Position numbers and translations under genes: made by a program
Source of the DNA: Gordonia hongkongensis
Lineage (GTDB): Bacteria > Actinomycetota > Actinomycetes > Mycobacteriales > Mycobacteriaceae
Direction of reading: 5' to 3'
DNA: 64,000 bases
Assembly: GCF_023078355.1 (NCBI RefSeq)
Contig: NZ_CP095552.1
Location: forward strand, 3,658,001 to 3,722,000
Shown: piece after piece, positions 23,358 through 32,175 of the stretch
How positions within the stretch are numbered: the first letter of the stretch is position 1
Layout of the letters: the number at the start of each line of letters is the position of its first letter
Notes under the pieces: generated by a model
What the model saw: only the letters and a program-made list of their open reading frames with translations
Told to the model about the DNA's origin: nothing
Database searches by the model: none

Positions 23358-24241
23358 ACAAGACTCCTCGACTGGACCGTGAACAGCCCCTGCGGCCGGA
23401 TCTGCAGGAAGATCACGATGATGACGAACACGGCGACCTTCGCCACCGACGCGGTCGTGTTGTATTCGATGAACGAGTTCAGGACGCCGAGCGCGATGGC
23501 CGCGATGACCGCGCCCTTGATCTGGCCCAGCCCGCCGATGACGACGACCAGGAATGCGTCGATCAGATAGGTCATCCCGGTGTTCGAGCTGGTGGAGCCG
23601 ATCAACGTCAGTGCGACCCCGGCGATGCCGGCGAGTCCCGAACCGATGAAGAACGTCGTGATGTCGGTTCGGCGGCTGGAGATCCCGCTCGTCTCGGCGA
23701 GATCCCGGTGCTGCACGACGGCGCGGATGCGACGACCCATCGGCGTGTACTTCATGGTCACCGCGATCGCGGTGACCGCGACAATGGCCAGCAGCATGAT
23801 GAACAGGCGCGTCTTCGGGACGACCGCGCCGAGGATGTCGACGCCGCCGGACAACCACGACGGTGCGACGACGTCGACCGCCGGCGCGCCGAAGATGTCG
23901 CGGGCGAGCTGCTGGAGGATCAATCCGACACCGAACGTCACCAGGAGTGTGTCCAGTGGGCGGTCGTACATCCGCTTGATCAGGGTGACCTCGAGGAGAA
24001 CGCCCATCAGGCCGCCGACGAGGAACCCGATGACGAGCGAGACCAGCAGGGACACCCCGGCATTGGAGATCAGGTATTCCTGCACCGTGTACGCGGTGTA
24101 GGACCCGGCCATGATGAACGACCCGTGGGCCATGTTGATCACGCCCATCTGACCGAAGGTCAGGGACAGGCCGAGAGCTGCGAGAAGCAGGATCGAACCG
24201 AGACTGAGCCCGGTGAAGAGCTGTCCGATAACGGTTTCCAC
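23354..24241 (-). CDS. urtB: Urea ABC transporter permease UrtB
   Basis: A 295-residue permease (LivH-like) with eight or more membrane helices. LGLSLTFGQMGVINMAHGSF near the N-terminus is a family hallmark, and MGRRIRAVVQHRDLAETSGI is the cytoplasmic coupling loop. With UrtC it forms the channel through which urea released by UrtA passes. It starts 102 bases after urtA, with a strong hairpin in the gap, and is coupled to urtC by a four-base overlap. Confidence 0.92.
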   Translation of the reverse strand: METVIGQLFTGLSLGSILLLAALGLSLTFGQMGVINMAHGSFIMAGSYTAYTVQEYLISNAGVSLLVSLVIGFLVGGLMGVLLEVTLIKRMYDRPLDTLLVTFGVGLILQQLARDIFGAPAVDVVAPSWLSGGVDILGAVVPKTRLFIMLLAIVAVTAIAVTMKYTPMGRRIRAVVQHRDLAETSGISSRRTDITTFFIGSGLAGIAGVALTLIGSTSSNTGMTYLIDAFLVVVIGGLGQIKGAVIAAIALGVLNSFIEYNTTASVAKVAVFVIIVIFLQIRPQGLFTVQSRSLV

Positions 24242-24295
24242 GTGTCTATCCGTTCGTCGTCGGCGAGTGCCGCGTTCGCCGGGAGGGACCGTGCG

Positions 24296-24334
24296 CGACC
24301 CGTCCCGCGTCGCCGGAGGACGCGGGACGGGTCG
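24296..24334 (-). terminator. Hairpin between urtA and urtB
   Basis: Bases 24296-24311 (cgacccgtcccgcgtc) pair perfectly with 24319-24334 around a 7-base loop. It sits just after urtA and before the permease genes, as in many ABC operons where partial termination or RNA protection raises the amount of binding protein over the membrane subunits. Confidence 0.75.
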
Positions 24335-24343
24335 TCGACGGTG

Positions 24344-25657
24344 TCAGTTGCTCAGGCCCTCGGCCCACGGGTACGACTTCAGGTAGGGGTCCGGCTCGAT
24401 CGGCTGACCCGAATCCCACACCGTGTAGATCAGTCCGTCGCCACGGATCTCACCGATGCGCGCGGTCTTGGTGATGTGGTTGTTCTCACCGTCGATCGTG
24501 ACGAGCCCCTCCGGAGCATCGAAAGTGACTCCGCCGGCCGCCTTCTGAACGTCGGCGACGGCGAACGACTGGGCCTTCTCGACGGTGTTCTTCCACAGGT
24601 AGACCGAGACGTAGGCGGCCTCCATCGGGTCGGAGGTCGGCTTGTTGGCACCGTAGGCGGCCTTGTAGTCACGGACGAACGAGGCGTTCACCGGGTTGTC
24701 GACGGTCTGGTAGTAGTCCCACGCGACCAGCTGGCCCTCGATGTTGTCCACACCGATACCGCCGACCTCTTCCTCCGCGATGGACACCGAGACGACCGGC
24801 ATGGCCTGCGGGGTCAGTCCGACGTTCTTGTACTCGCGGAAGAACGCGACGTTGGAATCGCCGTTGAGAGTGTTGAACACGGCGTCGGCGTCGGCGGTAC
24901 GGACCTTGTTGACGATCGTCGAGAAGTCCGTCGAACCGAGCGGGGTGTAGTCCTCGCCCTTGATCTCGATGCCGTTGGCCTCCGCGTACGCCTTGATGAC
25001 ACGGTTGGCCGTCTGCGGGAAGACATAGTCGCTACCGACGAGGTAGAGCGACTTCACGCCCTCCTCCTTCAGGTACTCCAGGGCCGGCACGATCTGCTGG
25101 TTCGTCGTGGCGCCGGTGTAGAAGATGTTCGGCGACGACTCCAGGCCCTCGTACTGCACCGGGTAGTACAACAGCGAGTTGTTGTCCTCGAAGACCGGCA
25201 GCATGGCCTTGCGGCTCGACGACGTCCAACCGCCGAACACCGCTGCGACGCAGTCACTCGAGATCAGCTTCTCGGCCTTCTCCGCGAAGATCGTCGGCTC
25301 GGAGGCCCCGTCCTCGCCGATGAGCTGAATCTGTTTGCCCAGCACTCCGCCGTTGTCGTTGATCTGATCGACGGCGAGCTTGATCGAGTCACGCACGGTG
25401 ACCTCGGAGATCGCCATGGTGCCCGACAGCGAGTTCAGCGAGCCGACCTTGATGGTGCTCCCGGAGGTGTCGACACACGATTCGGCGCTCGATGCCGATT
25501 CCTCGCTGGCCGAACTGCCACAGGCGCTCAGGACCAGCGCCACCGCGGACAGCGCCGCGGGGACCAGGATGCCGTACCGCCGACGGCGTGACCGGGTCGG
25601 GGCGGACGGCGGGATGTCCGCCGGCGGGGGGCCGGGCGGCAACGGAACAGACGGCAT
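24344..25657 (-). CDS. urtA: Urea ABC transporter substrate-binding lipoprotein UrtA
   Basis: A ~437-residue lipoprotein that captures urea outside the membrane. A Pro-rich N-terminus precedes [20 protein letters not shown] and the lipobox LSAC, so the mature protein is lipid-anchored. The periplasmic-binding fold begins [20 protein letters not shown] and includes [18 protein letters not shown] and [20 protein letters not shown], which are typical UrtA segments. ATG 25657 has AGAAAGG eight bases upstream; an ATG at 25675 is also in frame. First gene of urtABCDE. No urease genes are in the window. A possible GlnR site lies upstream. Confidence 0.92.
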   Translation of the reverse strand: MPSVPLPPGPPPADIPPSAPTRSRRRRYGILVPAALSAVALVLSACGSSASEESASSAESCVDTSGSTIKVGSLNSLSGTMAISEVTVRDSIKLAVDQINDNGGVLGKQIQLIGEDGASEPTIFAEKAEKLISSDCVAAVFGGWTSSSRKAMLPVFEDNNSLLYYPVQYEGLESSPNIFYTGATTNQQIVPALEYLKEEGVKSLYLVGSDYVFPQTANRVIKAYAEANGIEIKGEDYTPLGSTDFSTIVNKVRTADADAVFNTLNGDSNVAFFREYKNVGLTPQAMPVVSVSIAEEEVGGIGVDNIEGQLVAWDYYQTVDNPVNASFVRDYKAAYGANKPTSDPMEAAYVSVYLWKNTVEKAQSFAVADVQKAAGGVTFDAPEGLVTIDGENNHITKTARIGEIRGDGLIYTVWDSGQPIEPDPYLKSYPWAEGLSN

Positions 25658-25800
25658 CGGCGAAGCCTTTCTCATTACGTCTCAGGTCCACTCAGATGGG
25701 GGCACGACGAACACGCGGCCTGTCACCGCGTGACCCCCGATGAGATACGCGTCGCAAGCCTTGCGATCTGGCGTATGGGAGGTAAACGTAAATTGACTTT

Positions 25801-25816
25801 GTTACACCGGCGTGAC
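25801..25816 (-). promoter_or_regulatory. Candidate GlnR box upstream of urtA
   Basis: Read toward urtA, the sequence is GTCAC-GCCGGT-GTAAC, close to the actinobacterial GlnR half-site pair GTnAC-N6-GaAAC (nine of ten). It lies ~145 bases upstream of the urtA start, in the 277-base space shared with the oxygenase gene end. Nitrogen limitation would be expected to induce urea uptake through GlnR. The rest of the gap is relatively A/T-rich near 25780-25800. Confidence 0.5.
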
Positions 25817-25934
25817 GTGAGATGAAATCGATGTTTCCGCTTCCGGACCCGCCGTCACGATCTGATGCCGGCGAATTCCGTTGCCTTCATTGAAGTTTCG
25901 GAGCGACCCGGTTTGACACGAGCGCCCACAGCGG

Positions 25935-26981
25935 CTAACGGGCGAACGAGGCCTCGATTTCGGCACGGGTACGCTCGGGGTCGGATCCGAGTTCATAGCG
26001 CGGAAGCGTGTGCGGCACCGTCGTCCCGTGCGCCACGCGACGACGAGCGGCCGCGAACTCCGGCGCCTCCCCCATCGTCAGGTGGGCGGAGTTGATCAGA
26101 CCCCACACCGCACTCCGGCGCGCACGCCGTTCGACCGGATTGGGCGGGCGGTACATGATGAGCTGCTGGGCCCAGCGGGGCATCGTGTCACGGATCGCCC
26201 AGTCCACGGCGCCCTGGGCCGGGTTGCGTACGTTCAACCCGGTGGCCATCGCATTGCCATGTGTCAGTGCGAGTTTCGGAAGGTACTCGGCCAAGCAGGT
26301 GAGGGTGTCGGCTTTGGTCGTGGGCAGGTCGGTCCCACCCAGCGCGTGACCGACACGCACGAATTCCCGGTAATAGCCGTCGAGTTCGGCGCCCCGCAGC
26401 GGCTGCGGGTGGTAGATCTCGTGCGCGGTGGCGATACCCCAGACGACGGTGGCATAGTTCCAGCGAAGCCAGGCCGGATCGTCGGCGTCGTAGGCCGCAC
26501 CGTCGGGCCGGACACCTTTGATGGTGTGGTGCATCGCGCGTACCATACGCGCCAGTCGCTCGGCGGACTCGGTCGAGCCGTACGCGGTCCCCATGAAGAA
26601 GGCCAGCGAGTGCCCGAGTCTGGTCATCGCGCCGTCGGGATCGATGGACAGGGTCGGGGTTCCGTCCTCGCGGCGCCGGACCAGCCGTGAGTGCTGCACA
26701 CCCATCCAGAAGATGCTCGGGTCGAGACGCTCCAGGTACGACGCACACTGCAGACCGAAGATGAGCGCCGGCGTGTGCGAATGGACGTACCAGGTCGCGC
26801 TGCCCGGGCCGAACCAACCCGGATCGCCGGATGGATTCTCGAAGTCCATCCCGCGGAAGAACTTCGCTCGGACGTGGGCGTCGAACTTGCCGTTCAGCCA
26901 GGACCCGACGAACTCGTGCGGGAGGGGAACCGGAATCCAGTCGGTCGACGGCAGTCGGAGAGGAGCCATGGACACAGTCAT
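25935..26981 (-). CDS. Oxygenase MpaB family protein (DUF2236, latex-clearing-protein-like)
   Basis: A 348-residue protein of the DUF2236/MpaB family, whose characterised members (rubber oxygenase Lcp, mycophenolic-acid MpaB) cleave C=C bonds of isoprenoids using a b-type heme. The core region near residues 150-190 (MHHTIKGVRPDGAAYDADDP then WLRWNYATVVWGIATAHEIY) is the family signature, with His residues in the heme-proximal zone. No signal peptide is visible, unlike secreted Lcp. It is divergent from a TetR gene across a large palindrome, so its expression is probably induced by an unknown terpenoid or lipid. Confidence 0.85.
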   Translation of the reverse strand: MTVSMAPLRLPSTDWIPVPLPHEFVGSWLNGKFDAHVRAKFFRGMDFENPSGDPGWFGPGSATWYVHSHTPALIFGLQCASYLERLDPSIFWMGVQHSRLVRRREDGTPTLSIDPDGAMTRLGHSLAFFMGTAYGSTESAERLARMVRAMHHTIKGVRPDGAAYDADDPAWLRWNYATVVWGIATAHEIYHPQPLRGAELDGYYREFVRVGHALGGTDLPTTKADTLTCLAEYLPKLALTHGNAMATGLNVRNPAQGAVDWAIRDTMPRWAQQLIMYRPPNPVERRARRSAVWGLINSAHLTMGEAPEFAAARRRVAHGTTVPHTLPRYELGSDPERTRAEIEASFAR

Positions 26982-27010
26982 CTACAGACCTTCCGCTCGG
27001 GTCGACCATT

Positions 27011-27055
27011 GGTCACGGTCGTACCCAGAGTAACTCTTTGGGTACAGGCGTGACC
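27011..27055. promoter_or_regulatory. 45-bp nested palindrome between MpaB-type oxygenase and TetR
   Basis: GGTCACG (27011-27017) pairs with CGTGACC (27049-27055), and GTACCCA (27021-27027) pairs with TGGGTAC (27039-27045). Both pairs share the centre at 27033. The element lies 30 bases from the oxygenase start and 43 from tetR. A double palindrome of this size can hold two TetR dimers. Confidence 0.78.
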
Positions 27056-27097
27056 AGATCTGTGCGGGGCACGTTCGCGGCCGACTATGGTGAGCAG

Positions 27098-27706
27098 ATG
27101 TCCTCACCGACCCGCTGGGCGGGCGTACCGCTCGCGGACCGGCGCGCGGAGCGTAGAGCGGCACTGATCGCGGCTGCCTTCGACATCTTCGGAGGTATCG
27201 GCGCGGAAGCCGAGCTGTCGGTCCGCTCGGTGTGTCGATACTGCGGCTACAACACCCGGTACTTCTACGAGAGCTTCTCCGACACCGACGATCTGCTCGG
27301 CGCGGTCTACGACACCGCGACCGCGGAACTCGGCGCGGTGGTCGAGGCCGCGATGCGCGAGGCGGGCCCCTCGGTCCGGTCACGCACCCGTGCGGGTATC
27401 CGGGCGGTCCTCGGCCACGCGTCGTCGGATCCGCGGCGCGGCCGCGTGTTGTTCACCGCCGAGGTGACCAATCCCGTTCTCGCCGAACGGCGGGCCACCA
27501 CCCAGGGCATGCTCCGCGACCTCGCGTTCGCCGAGGCCGACGCCCGCGACACCGACCGCCTGACGAGCCGGGTGCGGGCCGCGATCTTCACCGGCGCGAT
27601 GGCCGAACTGGTGCAACAGTTCTTGGCCGGCAGCCTGGGTGACGACCTCGACCGCGTCGTCGACGAGGCGATGGCGACCCTCCTGCCTACCCGAGCCGTT
27701 TCATGA
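27098..27706 (+). CDS. TetR family transcriptional regulator (MpaB-linked)
   Basis: A 202-residue repressor. The helix-turn-helix domain spans roughly residues 14-60 (RRAERRAALIAAAFDIFGGI to SVRSVCRYCGYNTRYFYESF). It carries a Cys pair in the recognition region (VCRYCGYN), which is unusual and could be redox- or metal-sensitive. The C-terminal domain is all-helical. The ATG at 27098 gives the natural N-terminus MSSPTRWAGVPLADRR. Its 3' end overlaps the convergent MFS gene by 20 bases. It very likely controls the oxygenase and itself through the palindrome at 27011-27055. Confidence 0.82.
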   Translation: MSSPTRWAGVPLADRRAERRAALIAAAFDIFGGIGAEAELSVRSVCRYCGYNTRYFYESFSDTDDLLGAVYDTATAELGAVVEAAMREAGPSVRSRTRAGIRAVLGHASSDPRRGRVLFTAEVTNPVLAERRATTQGMLRDLAFAEADARDTDRLTSRVRAAIFTGAMAELVQQFLAGSLGDDLDRVVDEAMATLLPTRAVS

Positions 27707-28934
27707 GACCGCGATCGAGGGCCCGGATCATGACCAGGCAGCCGAGGCCGGACAGGATCAGGCCGGTCGCGAAGATAGCCGGGAAGCCGAACAGGTCGCC
27801 GACGACCCCGGCGGCGAACCCGGCCGCACCCTGCACGCCGACCACGGCGCACGCGAACAAGGTGTAGTCGCTGCCCTCGTAGCCCTTCTGGCACGCATCC
27901 ATCATCAGGGTGAACACCGCGACGGTCGCCGCGCCACCCAGGATGTGCTCGGCGAGGCTGGCCGTGACCACCAGCGAGAAGCCGCCGACGCCGATCGACG
28001 CGACCAGATACAGTCCGAGACTGAGTGTCTGGGTGACACCGCCGACGAGTAGTGCGCGCCGCCGACCGTAGGTGTAGGCGAGCCACCCGCCGAGCGCGGC
28101 TCCGCCGAGCGCCCCGGCCGACGACAACGCACCTTCGACGAGCGCGATCTGGCCCAGCGTGAGTCCGATGTCGGACATGAACGGGCCGACGAGCGCCGAC
28201 GCCATCGAGTTGCCGAACTTGAACGCTCCGACGACGAGGATGAACGCGATCACGCCCGGACGTCGGAGCCGCGACGACCAGCCCGTCAGCAACAACCCGG
28301 GCGACACCCGCTTCGACGGTGTCAGTGGCGCATCGCCGGTCGGTCGGCTCGGCTCACGGGCGAGAAACCACACGCCGACGGTGACCGCGAACAGGAGCAC
28401 CGCCATCACGACGAACAAGGTGCGCCAGCCGGCAAACGAGAACAGCCAGAGGAGCCCGCCGCCGCCGGCGATCATGCCGATTCGGTACGCGCCCACCTGG
28501 ATTCCGTTGCCCAGACCGCGCTGACGCGGCTCGAGCATCGACACCGCCAGCCCGTCGGTCGCGATGTCCTGCGTCGCCGACAGCAGGTTGATGACCGCGA
28601 TGCCGATCAGGAGCCAGACCAGGGACCCGGACAGATCGAGCGTCGCCAAGACGAGTGCGACGACCGCCGACGACAACTGCAGGGACACCAGCCATCTGCG
28701 CCGGGTGCCGTAGGCGTCGACATAGGGCGCCCACAGGAATTTCAGGCCCCAGGGCGCGAACAACAGTCCGTACACGCTGATCTGGGTCAGTGAGTAACCC
28801 TCCTCGCGGAGGATGACCGGCACCGCCTGGCTGAAGAATCCGTAGGGCAGGCCCTGCGCGAAGTAGAGAACGGTGAGCAGCGACAGCGTGCCGACCGCGA
28901 GCCGGCCCGAGCGCACAGTCGACATGGGTGACAT
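27687..28934 (-). CDS. MFS transporter, AmpG-like
   Basis: A 415-residue major facilitator with twelve predicted helices. The N-terminus VGTLSLLTVLYFAQGLPYGF and loop PWGLKFLWAPYVDAYGTRRR match the AmpG/acetyl-CoA transporter-like branch, and QDIATDGLAVSML is a hallmark of AmpG proteins. AmpG imports muropeptides in Gram-negatives; actinobacterial homologues are uncharacterised. ATGs at 28925, 28934 and 28937 are all possible; none has a clear ribosome site. It is followed downstream by the convergent TetR gene. Confidence 0.85.
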   Translation of the reverse strand: MSPMSTVRSGRLAVGTLSLLTVLYFAQGLPYGFFSQAVPVILREEGYSLTQISVYGLLFAPWGLKFLWAPYVDAYGTRRRWLVSLQLSSAVVALVLATLDLSGSLVWLLIGIAVINLLSATQDIATDGLAVSMLEPRQRGLGNGIQVGAYRIGMIAGGGGLLWLFSFAGWRTLFVVMAVLLFAVTVGVWFLAREPSRPTGDAPLTPSKRVSPGLLLTGWSSRLRRPGVIAFILVVGAFKFGNSMASALVGPFMSDIGLTLGQIALVEGALSSAGALGGAALGGWLAYTYGRRRALLVGGVTQTLSLGLYLVASIGVGGFSLVVTASLAEHILGGAATVAVFTLMMDACQKGYEGSDYTLFACAVVGVQGAAGFAAGVVGDLFGFPAIFATGLILSGLGCLVMIRALDRGLMKRLG

Positions 28935-28992
28935 CATGCCGCACCGATGCGAGTGCGGCGGTGGGCGGCCGGTCAGCGTGCCCGGTGACGCG

Positions 28993-29694
28993 TCAGGGCG
29001 AGCCGGTGGCGCGCGATGCGATGCCGTCGAGAATGAGCTGCAGCCCGAATTCACGGTCGTCGGACTCCCCGCCCGCGCTCTGCATCGCCGCGAACAGGTA
29101 CGGATACTGCGCGGGATCGGCGAGACCGGTCAGCACCTGCTCGAAGTCCGACTCCACATCGGTACCCGTCGCACGCCGCATCTCGATCTCCAGCCGGGTT
29201 GCCGACAGCACATACTGGGCGAGCAGGCCGAGGATCTCGAGTTTGTCGTCACCGGGCAGGTCGAAGTCCTTCAGGATCTCGAAACCCGCCTCCATCCAAC
29301 GCATTCGACGCGGACCCGGGACCGCGACCGTCAGCGGCAGTTCGAGGAACCAGGGGCGTTCGACCATGCCGTCGATCTGCGCCCGCGTCCACGCCGCCAG
29401 ATCCTCGCGCCACTCCCCTCGGCGCGGCGGCAACGGGAGCTGACCCGCCACCGCGTCCACCATGAGGCTCAGCAGCTGAGCCTTGCCGGACACGTGGCGA
29501 TACAGGGCCATGGCCGAACAGCCGAGCGCCTCACCCACGCGCGCCATGGAAACCGCGTCGAGGCCGTCGGTGTCGGCGATCGCGATCGCGGCGTCGACGA
29601 TGCGGTCGAGATCGAGGGCCGGTTTGGGACCACGGCTGCCCGCCCTGCCACCTGTCCACAGCCGTTGCAGCGTCCCGTCTCCACCCTCTGCCAT
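28993..29694 (-). CDS. TetR family transcriptional regulator (exporter-linked)
   Basis: A 233-residue TetR protein with an extended basic N-terminus. The DNA-binding domain runs from PALDLDRIVDAAIAIADTDG through VSMARVGEALGCSAMALYRH (about 30-75), and the C-terminal domain resembles the TetR_C tetracycline-repressor type. A GAGAGGA precedes the ATG at 29694. It is divergent from a DrrAB-like exporter, with palindromic sites in between, so it is likely that exporter's ligand-responsive repressor. Confidence 0.86.
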   Translation of the reverse strand: MAEGGDGTLQRLWTGGRAGSRGPKPALDLDRIVDAAIAIADTDGLDAVSMARVGEALGCSAMALYRHVSGKAQLLSLMVDAVAGQLPLPPRRGEWREDLAAWTRAQIDGMVERPWFLELPLTVAVPGPRRMRWMEAGFEILKDFDLPGDDKLEILGLLAQYVLSATRLEIEMRRATGTDVESDFEQVLTGLADPAQYPYLFAAMQSAGGESDDREFGLQLILDGIASRATGSP

Positions 29695-29733
29695 TCGCGG
29701 TCCTCTCGGTCGGCGACCCTTGCCGTCGCGCAC

Positions 29734-29786
29734 AACTGCGTCTACTGTACGCAGTTACTGCCATAAACAGTTTTAGCCATAAACAG
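29734..29786. promoter_or_regulatory. Operator region between TetR and DrrAB-type exporter
   Basis: AACTGCGT (29734-29741) and ACGCAGTT (29749-29756) form a perfect inverted repeat with a 7-base spacer. Next to it CCATAAACAG occurs twice (29761-29770 and 29777-29786), 16 bases apart. The second copy ends 13 bases before the exporter ATG. Confidence 0.72.
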
Positions 29787-29799
29787 ATTGGAGTCCGAC

Positions 29800-30786
29800 A
29801 TGACCGTCCCGGACCGTTCGTCACCCATGCCGGTCGAGGCCGTCGGCCTCACGAAATCGCTGGGCCGCGGGGACTCCCGGGTGCCCGTCCTGCGCGGGCT
29901 CGACCTCGACGTCGGCGCCGGGGAGGTCGTCGCCCTGCTCGGCCCCAACGGCGCGGGTAAGACGACCACGGTGCGCATCCTGTCCACCCTCACCCGCCCC
30001 GACGGAGGGACCGCCCGCGTCGGCGGCTTCGACGTCGTCGCCGATCGCCGCCGGGTCCGCGAGATCATCAGTCTCACCGGGCAATACGCGGCCGTCGACG
30101 ACAAACTCACCGGTCGCGAGAACCTGAGGATGATGGGTCGGCTCGCGCACCATCCCCGCCGCACCGTCGATCACCGCGTCGACGAACTCCTGCTCGCCTT
30201 CGATCTCACCGACGCCGCCGACCGACTGGTCGCGACGTACTCCGGCGGTATGCGCCGGCGTCTCGATCTCGCCGCGGGACTCCTCGACCGGCCGGTGGTC
30301 CTCTTCCTCGACGAGCCGACCACCGGCCTCGACCCGCGCAGCCGTCAGATGCTCTGGCAGGTGATCGACGACGTGGTCGCGCAGGGCACGGCAGTCCTTT
30401 TGACCACGCAGTATCTGGAGGAGGCGGACCGCCTCGCCGACCGCGTGGCCCTCATCAGTGGCGGCCGGATCGGGACCGCCGGTACACCGGCCGACCTGAA
30501 ACGCCGCGTCGGCGAGGCCGCGCTCGAGTTCGTCGTGCCGACCGCGGCCGACGCCACCGCCCTCGCCTCCGACCTGGCGGCTTTCGGGCCGTCGGTCCAG
30601 TCGACCATCGTCCGCGTGCCCACCGACCGGTCGGTGGCCCACACACGCGCGGTCCTCGATCTCGTCGATCGGACCGTCGCCACCGTCGATTCCTGGGAAT
30701 TGCGTTCTCCCACACTGGACGACGTGTTTCTCGCGGCGACCGGACAACCCGCCGAACCGGCCACCGGGAACGAGGTCGCGGCATGA
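29800..30786 (+). CDS. DrrA-type ABC exporter ATP-binding protein
   Basis: A 328-residue ATPase of the daunorubicin-resistance (DrrA) family. Walker A GPNGAGKTTT is near residue 50, the signature YSGGMRRRLDLA near 150, and Walker B VVLFLDEPTTGLDPRSR near 170. The ~90-residue C-terminal extension (LKRRVGEAALEFVVPTAADA …) is typical of DrrA. An in-frame TTG at 29788 is a less likely start. It overlaps the permease gene by four bases. The pair would export a hydrophobic drug, lipid or metabolite under TetR control. Confidence 0.92.
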   Translation: MTVPDRSSPMPVEAVGLTKSLGRGDSRVPVLRGLDLDVGAGEVVALLGPNGAGKTTTVRILSTLTRPDGGTARVGGFDVVADRRRVREIISLTGQYAAVDDKLTGRENLRMMGRLAHHPRRTVDHRVDELLLAFDLTDAADRLVATYSGGMRRRLDLAAGLLDRPVVLFLDEPTTGLDPRSRQMLWQVIDDVVAQGTAVLLTTQYLEEADRLADRVALISGGRIGTAGTPADLKRRVGEAALEFVVPTAADATALASDLAAFGPSVQSTIVRVPTDRSVAHTRAVLDLVDRTVATVDSWELRSPTLDDVFLAATGQPAEPATGNEVAA

Positions 30787-31607
30787 GTCTCACCACTGCC
30801 CTCGCCGAGGCCTCGTCGTCGAAGCGACTTCGGCACCTGCAGATCGACGCGACCACGATGTTCGGGCGATCGCTGCGCATGATGAGCCGCGATCCGGACG
30901 AGTTGATCCTCGCGCTCGTCCTGCCGATCGCCATCATGCTGATGTTCGTCTACGTCTTCGGCGGCGCGATGTCGGTGGGTACCGACTACATCACCTACGC
31001 GACTCCGGGAGTCATCCTGCTGTGCGCGGGCTACGGCGCGTCCAATACCGCACTGGCGGTGGCGAACGACATGAACGGCGGCGTCATCGACCGCTTTCGG
31101 TCGATGCCCATCGTGGGCGCGACCTTGGTGTTCGGCCATGTCGCGGCCAGCCTGGTGAAGAACTCCGTGTCCACCGCGGTCGTCCTGATCGTCGCGGTCG
31201 CCATCGGTTTCCGGCCGTCGGCGTCGCTGTTCGAATGGCTCGGTGCCGCCGGGATGGTCCTCGCCTACATCCTGGCCATCACCTGCCTCGCCGCGTTCAT
31301 CGGGGTAGCGGTGCGAACGCCCGCCGCGGCAGGCGGTTTCGGCTTCGTCATGCTCTTCCTGCCGTATGTATCGAGTGCGTTCGTGCCACCCGAGACGATG
31401 CCGGCCTGGCTGCGCGGCTTCGCCGAGGCACAACCGGTCACACCGGTCATCGAGTCCATTCGAGCCCTGCTGGTCGGCATGGGCACCGGCGGGTCACCGG
31501 TGCACGATCTGACGTCGACAGCGGTGACGGGCCTGGCCTGGTGCGCGGCGATCGCGCTGGTGTCACTCGCGGCGGCCGGCTGGGTGTTCGCGCGCAAAGG
31601 GCGGTGA
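30783..31607 (+). CDS. DrrB-type ABC exporter permease
   Basis: A 274-residue ABC-2 type permease with six hydrophobic segments, from LILALVLPIAIMLMFVYVFG to IALVSLAAAGWVFA. The conserved PDELILALVLP start and the loop LPYVSSAFVPPETMPAWLRG before the last helices fit the DrrB family. Its ATG overlaps the ATPase stop (ATGA), so the two proteins are made in step and form the exporter together. It converges on the AhpD-like gene with a 15-base gap. Confidence 0.92.
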   Translation: MSLTTALAEASSSKRLRHLQIDATTMFGRSLRMMSRDPDELILALVLPIAIMLMFVYVFGGAMSVGTDYITYATPGVILLCAGYGASNTALAVANDMNGGVIDRFRSMPIVGATLVFGHVAASLVKNSVSTAVVLIVAVAIGFRPSASLFEWLGAAGMVLAYILAITCLAAFIGVAVRTPAAAGGFGFVMLFLPYVSSAFVPPETMPAWLRGFAEAQPVTPVIESIRALLVGMGTGGSPVHDLTSTAVTGLAWCAAIALVSLAAAGWVFARKGR

Positions 31608-31622
31608 GGCGAGGACGGCCGA

Positions 31623-32132
31623 CTAGCCTGTCGCGCCACCGGTGAACGGTGTTGCCGCCTTCTGCGGCGAGGCGCCGGGCCGGGGGCGGTACCCGCTCAC
31701 GATGGACATCCGGTTGAACGCGTTGATGGTCACCGCCGCCCAGATCAGCACCGCGGTCTGGTCGGTGTCGAGGATGTCCGTCGCCCGGTCGTAGGCGAGG
31801 TCGGCCGCGTCGTGCGCCGGCAGTTCGGTGACGAGCTCGGCGATCTCCAGGGCCGCCTGCTCGACGTCGTCGTAGAGGTCCGGCGCATCCCGCCACCCGG
31901 CCATGACGTCGATCTGCTGCGTCGTCAGACCCGCGGTGCGGCCCAGTTGCGCATGGAGATCCATGCAGAAGGCGCAACCGTTGAGCTGCGAACACCGCAG
32001 GTTCACCAATTCCACGAGGGACCGACTCAGCCCGATCGATTCGGCGGCCGCGGCGACCTCCGCCGATACCGCGATCAGCTTTCGGTAGACCTGCGGCGTG
32101 GTCTTGTCGATTCGCACCCGTTGCGCAGGCAT
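31623..32132 (-). CDS. Carboxymuconolactone decarboxylase / AhpD-like protein
   Basis: A 169-residue AhpD-fold protein. The redox motif is CAFC (Cys53, Cys56) followed by His60 in NGCAFCMDLH, with Glu41 upstream in the usual proton-relay arrangement. Such proteins act as thiol-dependent alkylhydroperoxidases or related reductants. WAAVTINAFNRMSIVSGYRP near the end matches the group that carries a conserved NAWNR-like motif. The partner reductant is not encoded nearby. Likely monocistronic. Confidence 0.88.
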   Translation of the reverse strand: MPAQRVRIDKTTPQVYRKLIAVSAEVAAAAESIGLSRSLVELVNLRCSQLNGCAFCMDLHAQLGRTAGLTTQQIDVMAGWRDAPDLYDDVEQAALEIAELVTELPAHDAADLAYDRATDILDTDQTAVLIWAAVTINAFNRMSIVSGYRPRPGASPQKAATPFTGGATG

Positions 32133-32175
32133 GGCCCCACAGTAGACATCAGCCCGTCACAGTGGGAAACAGGCA

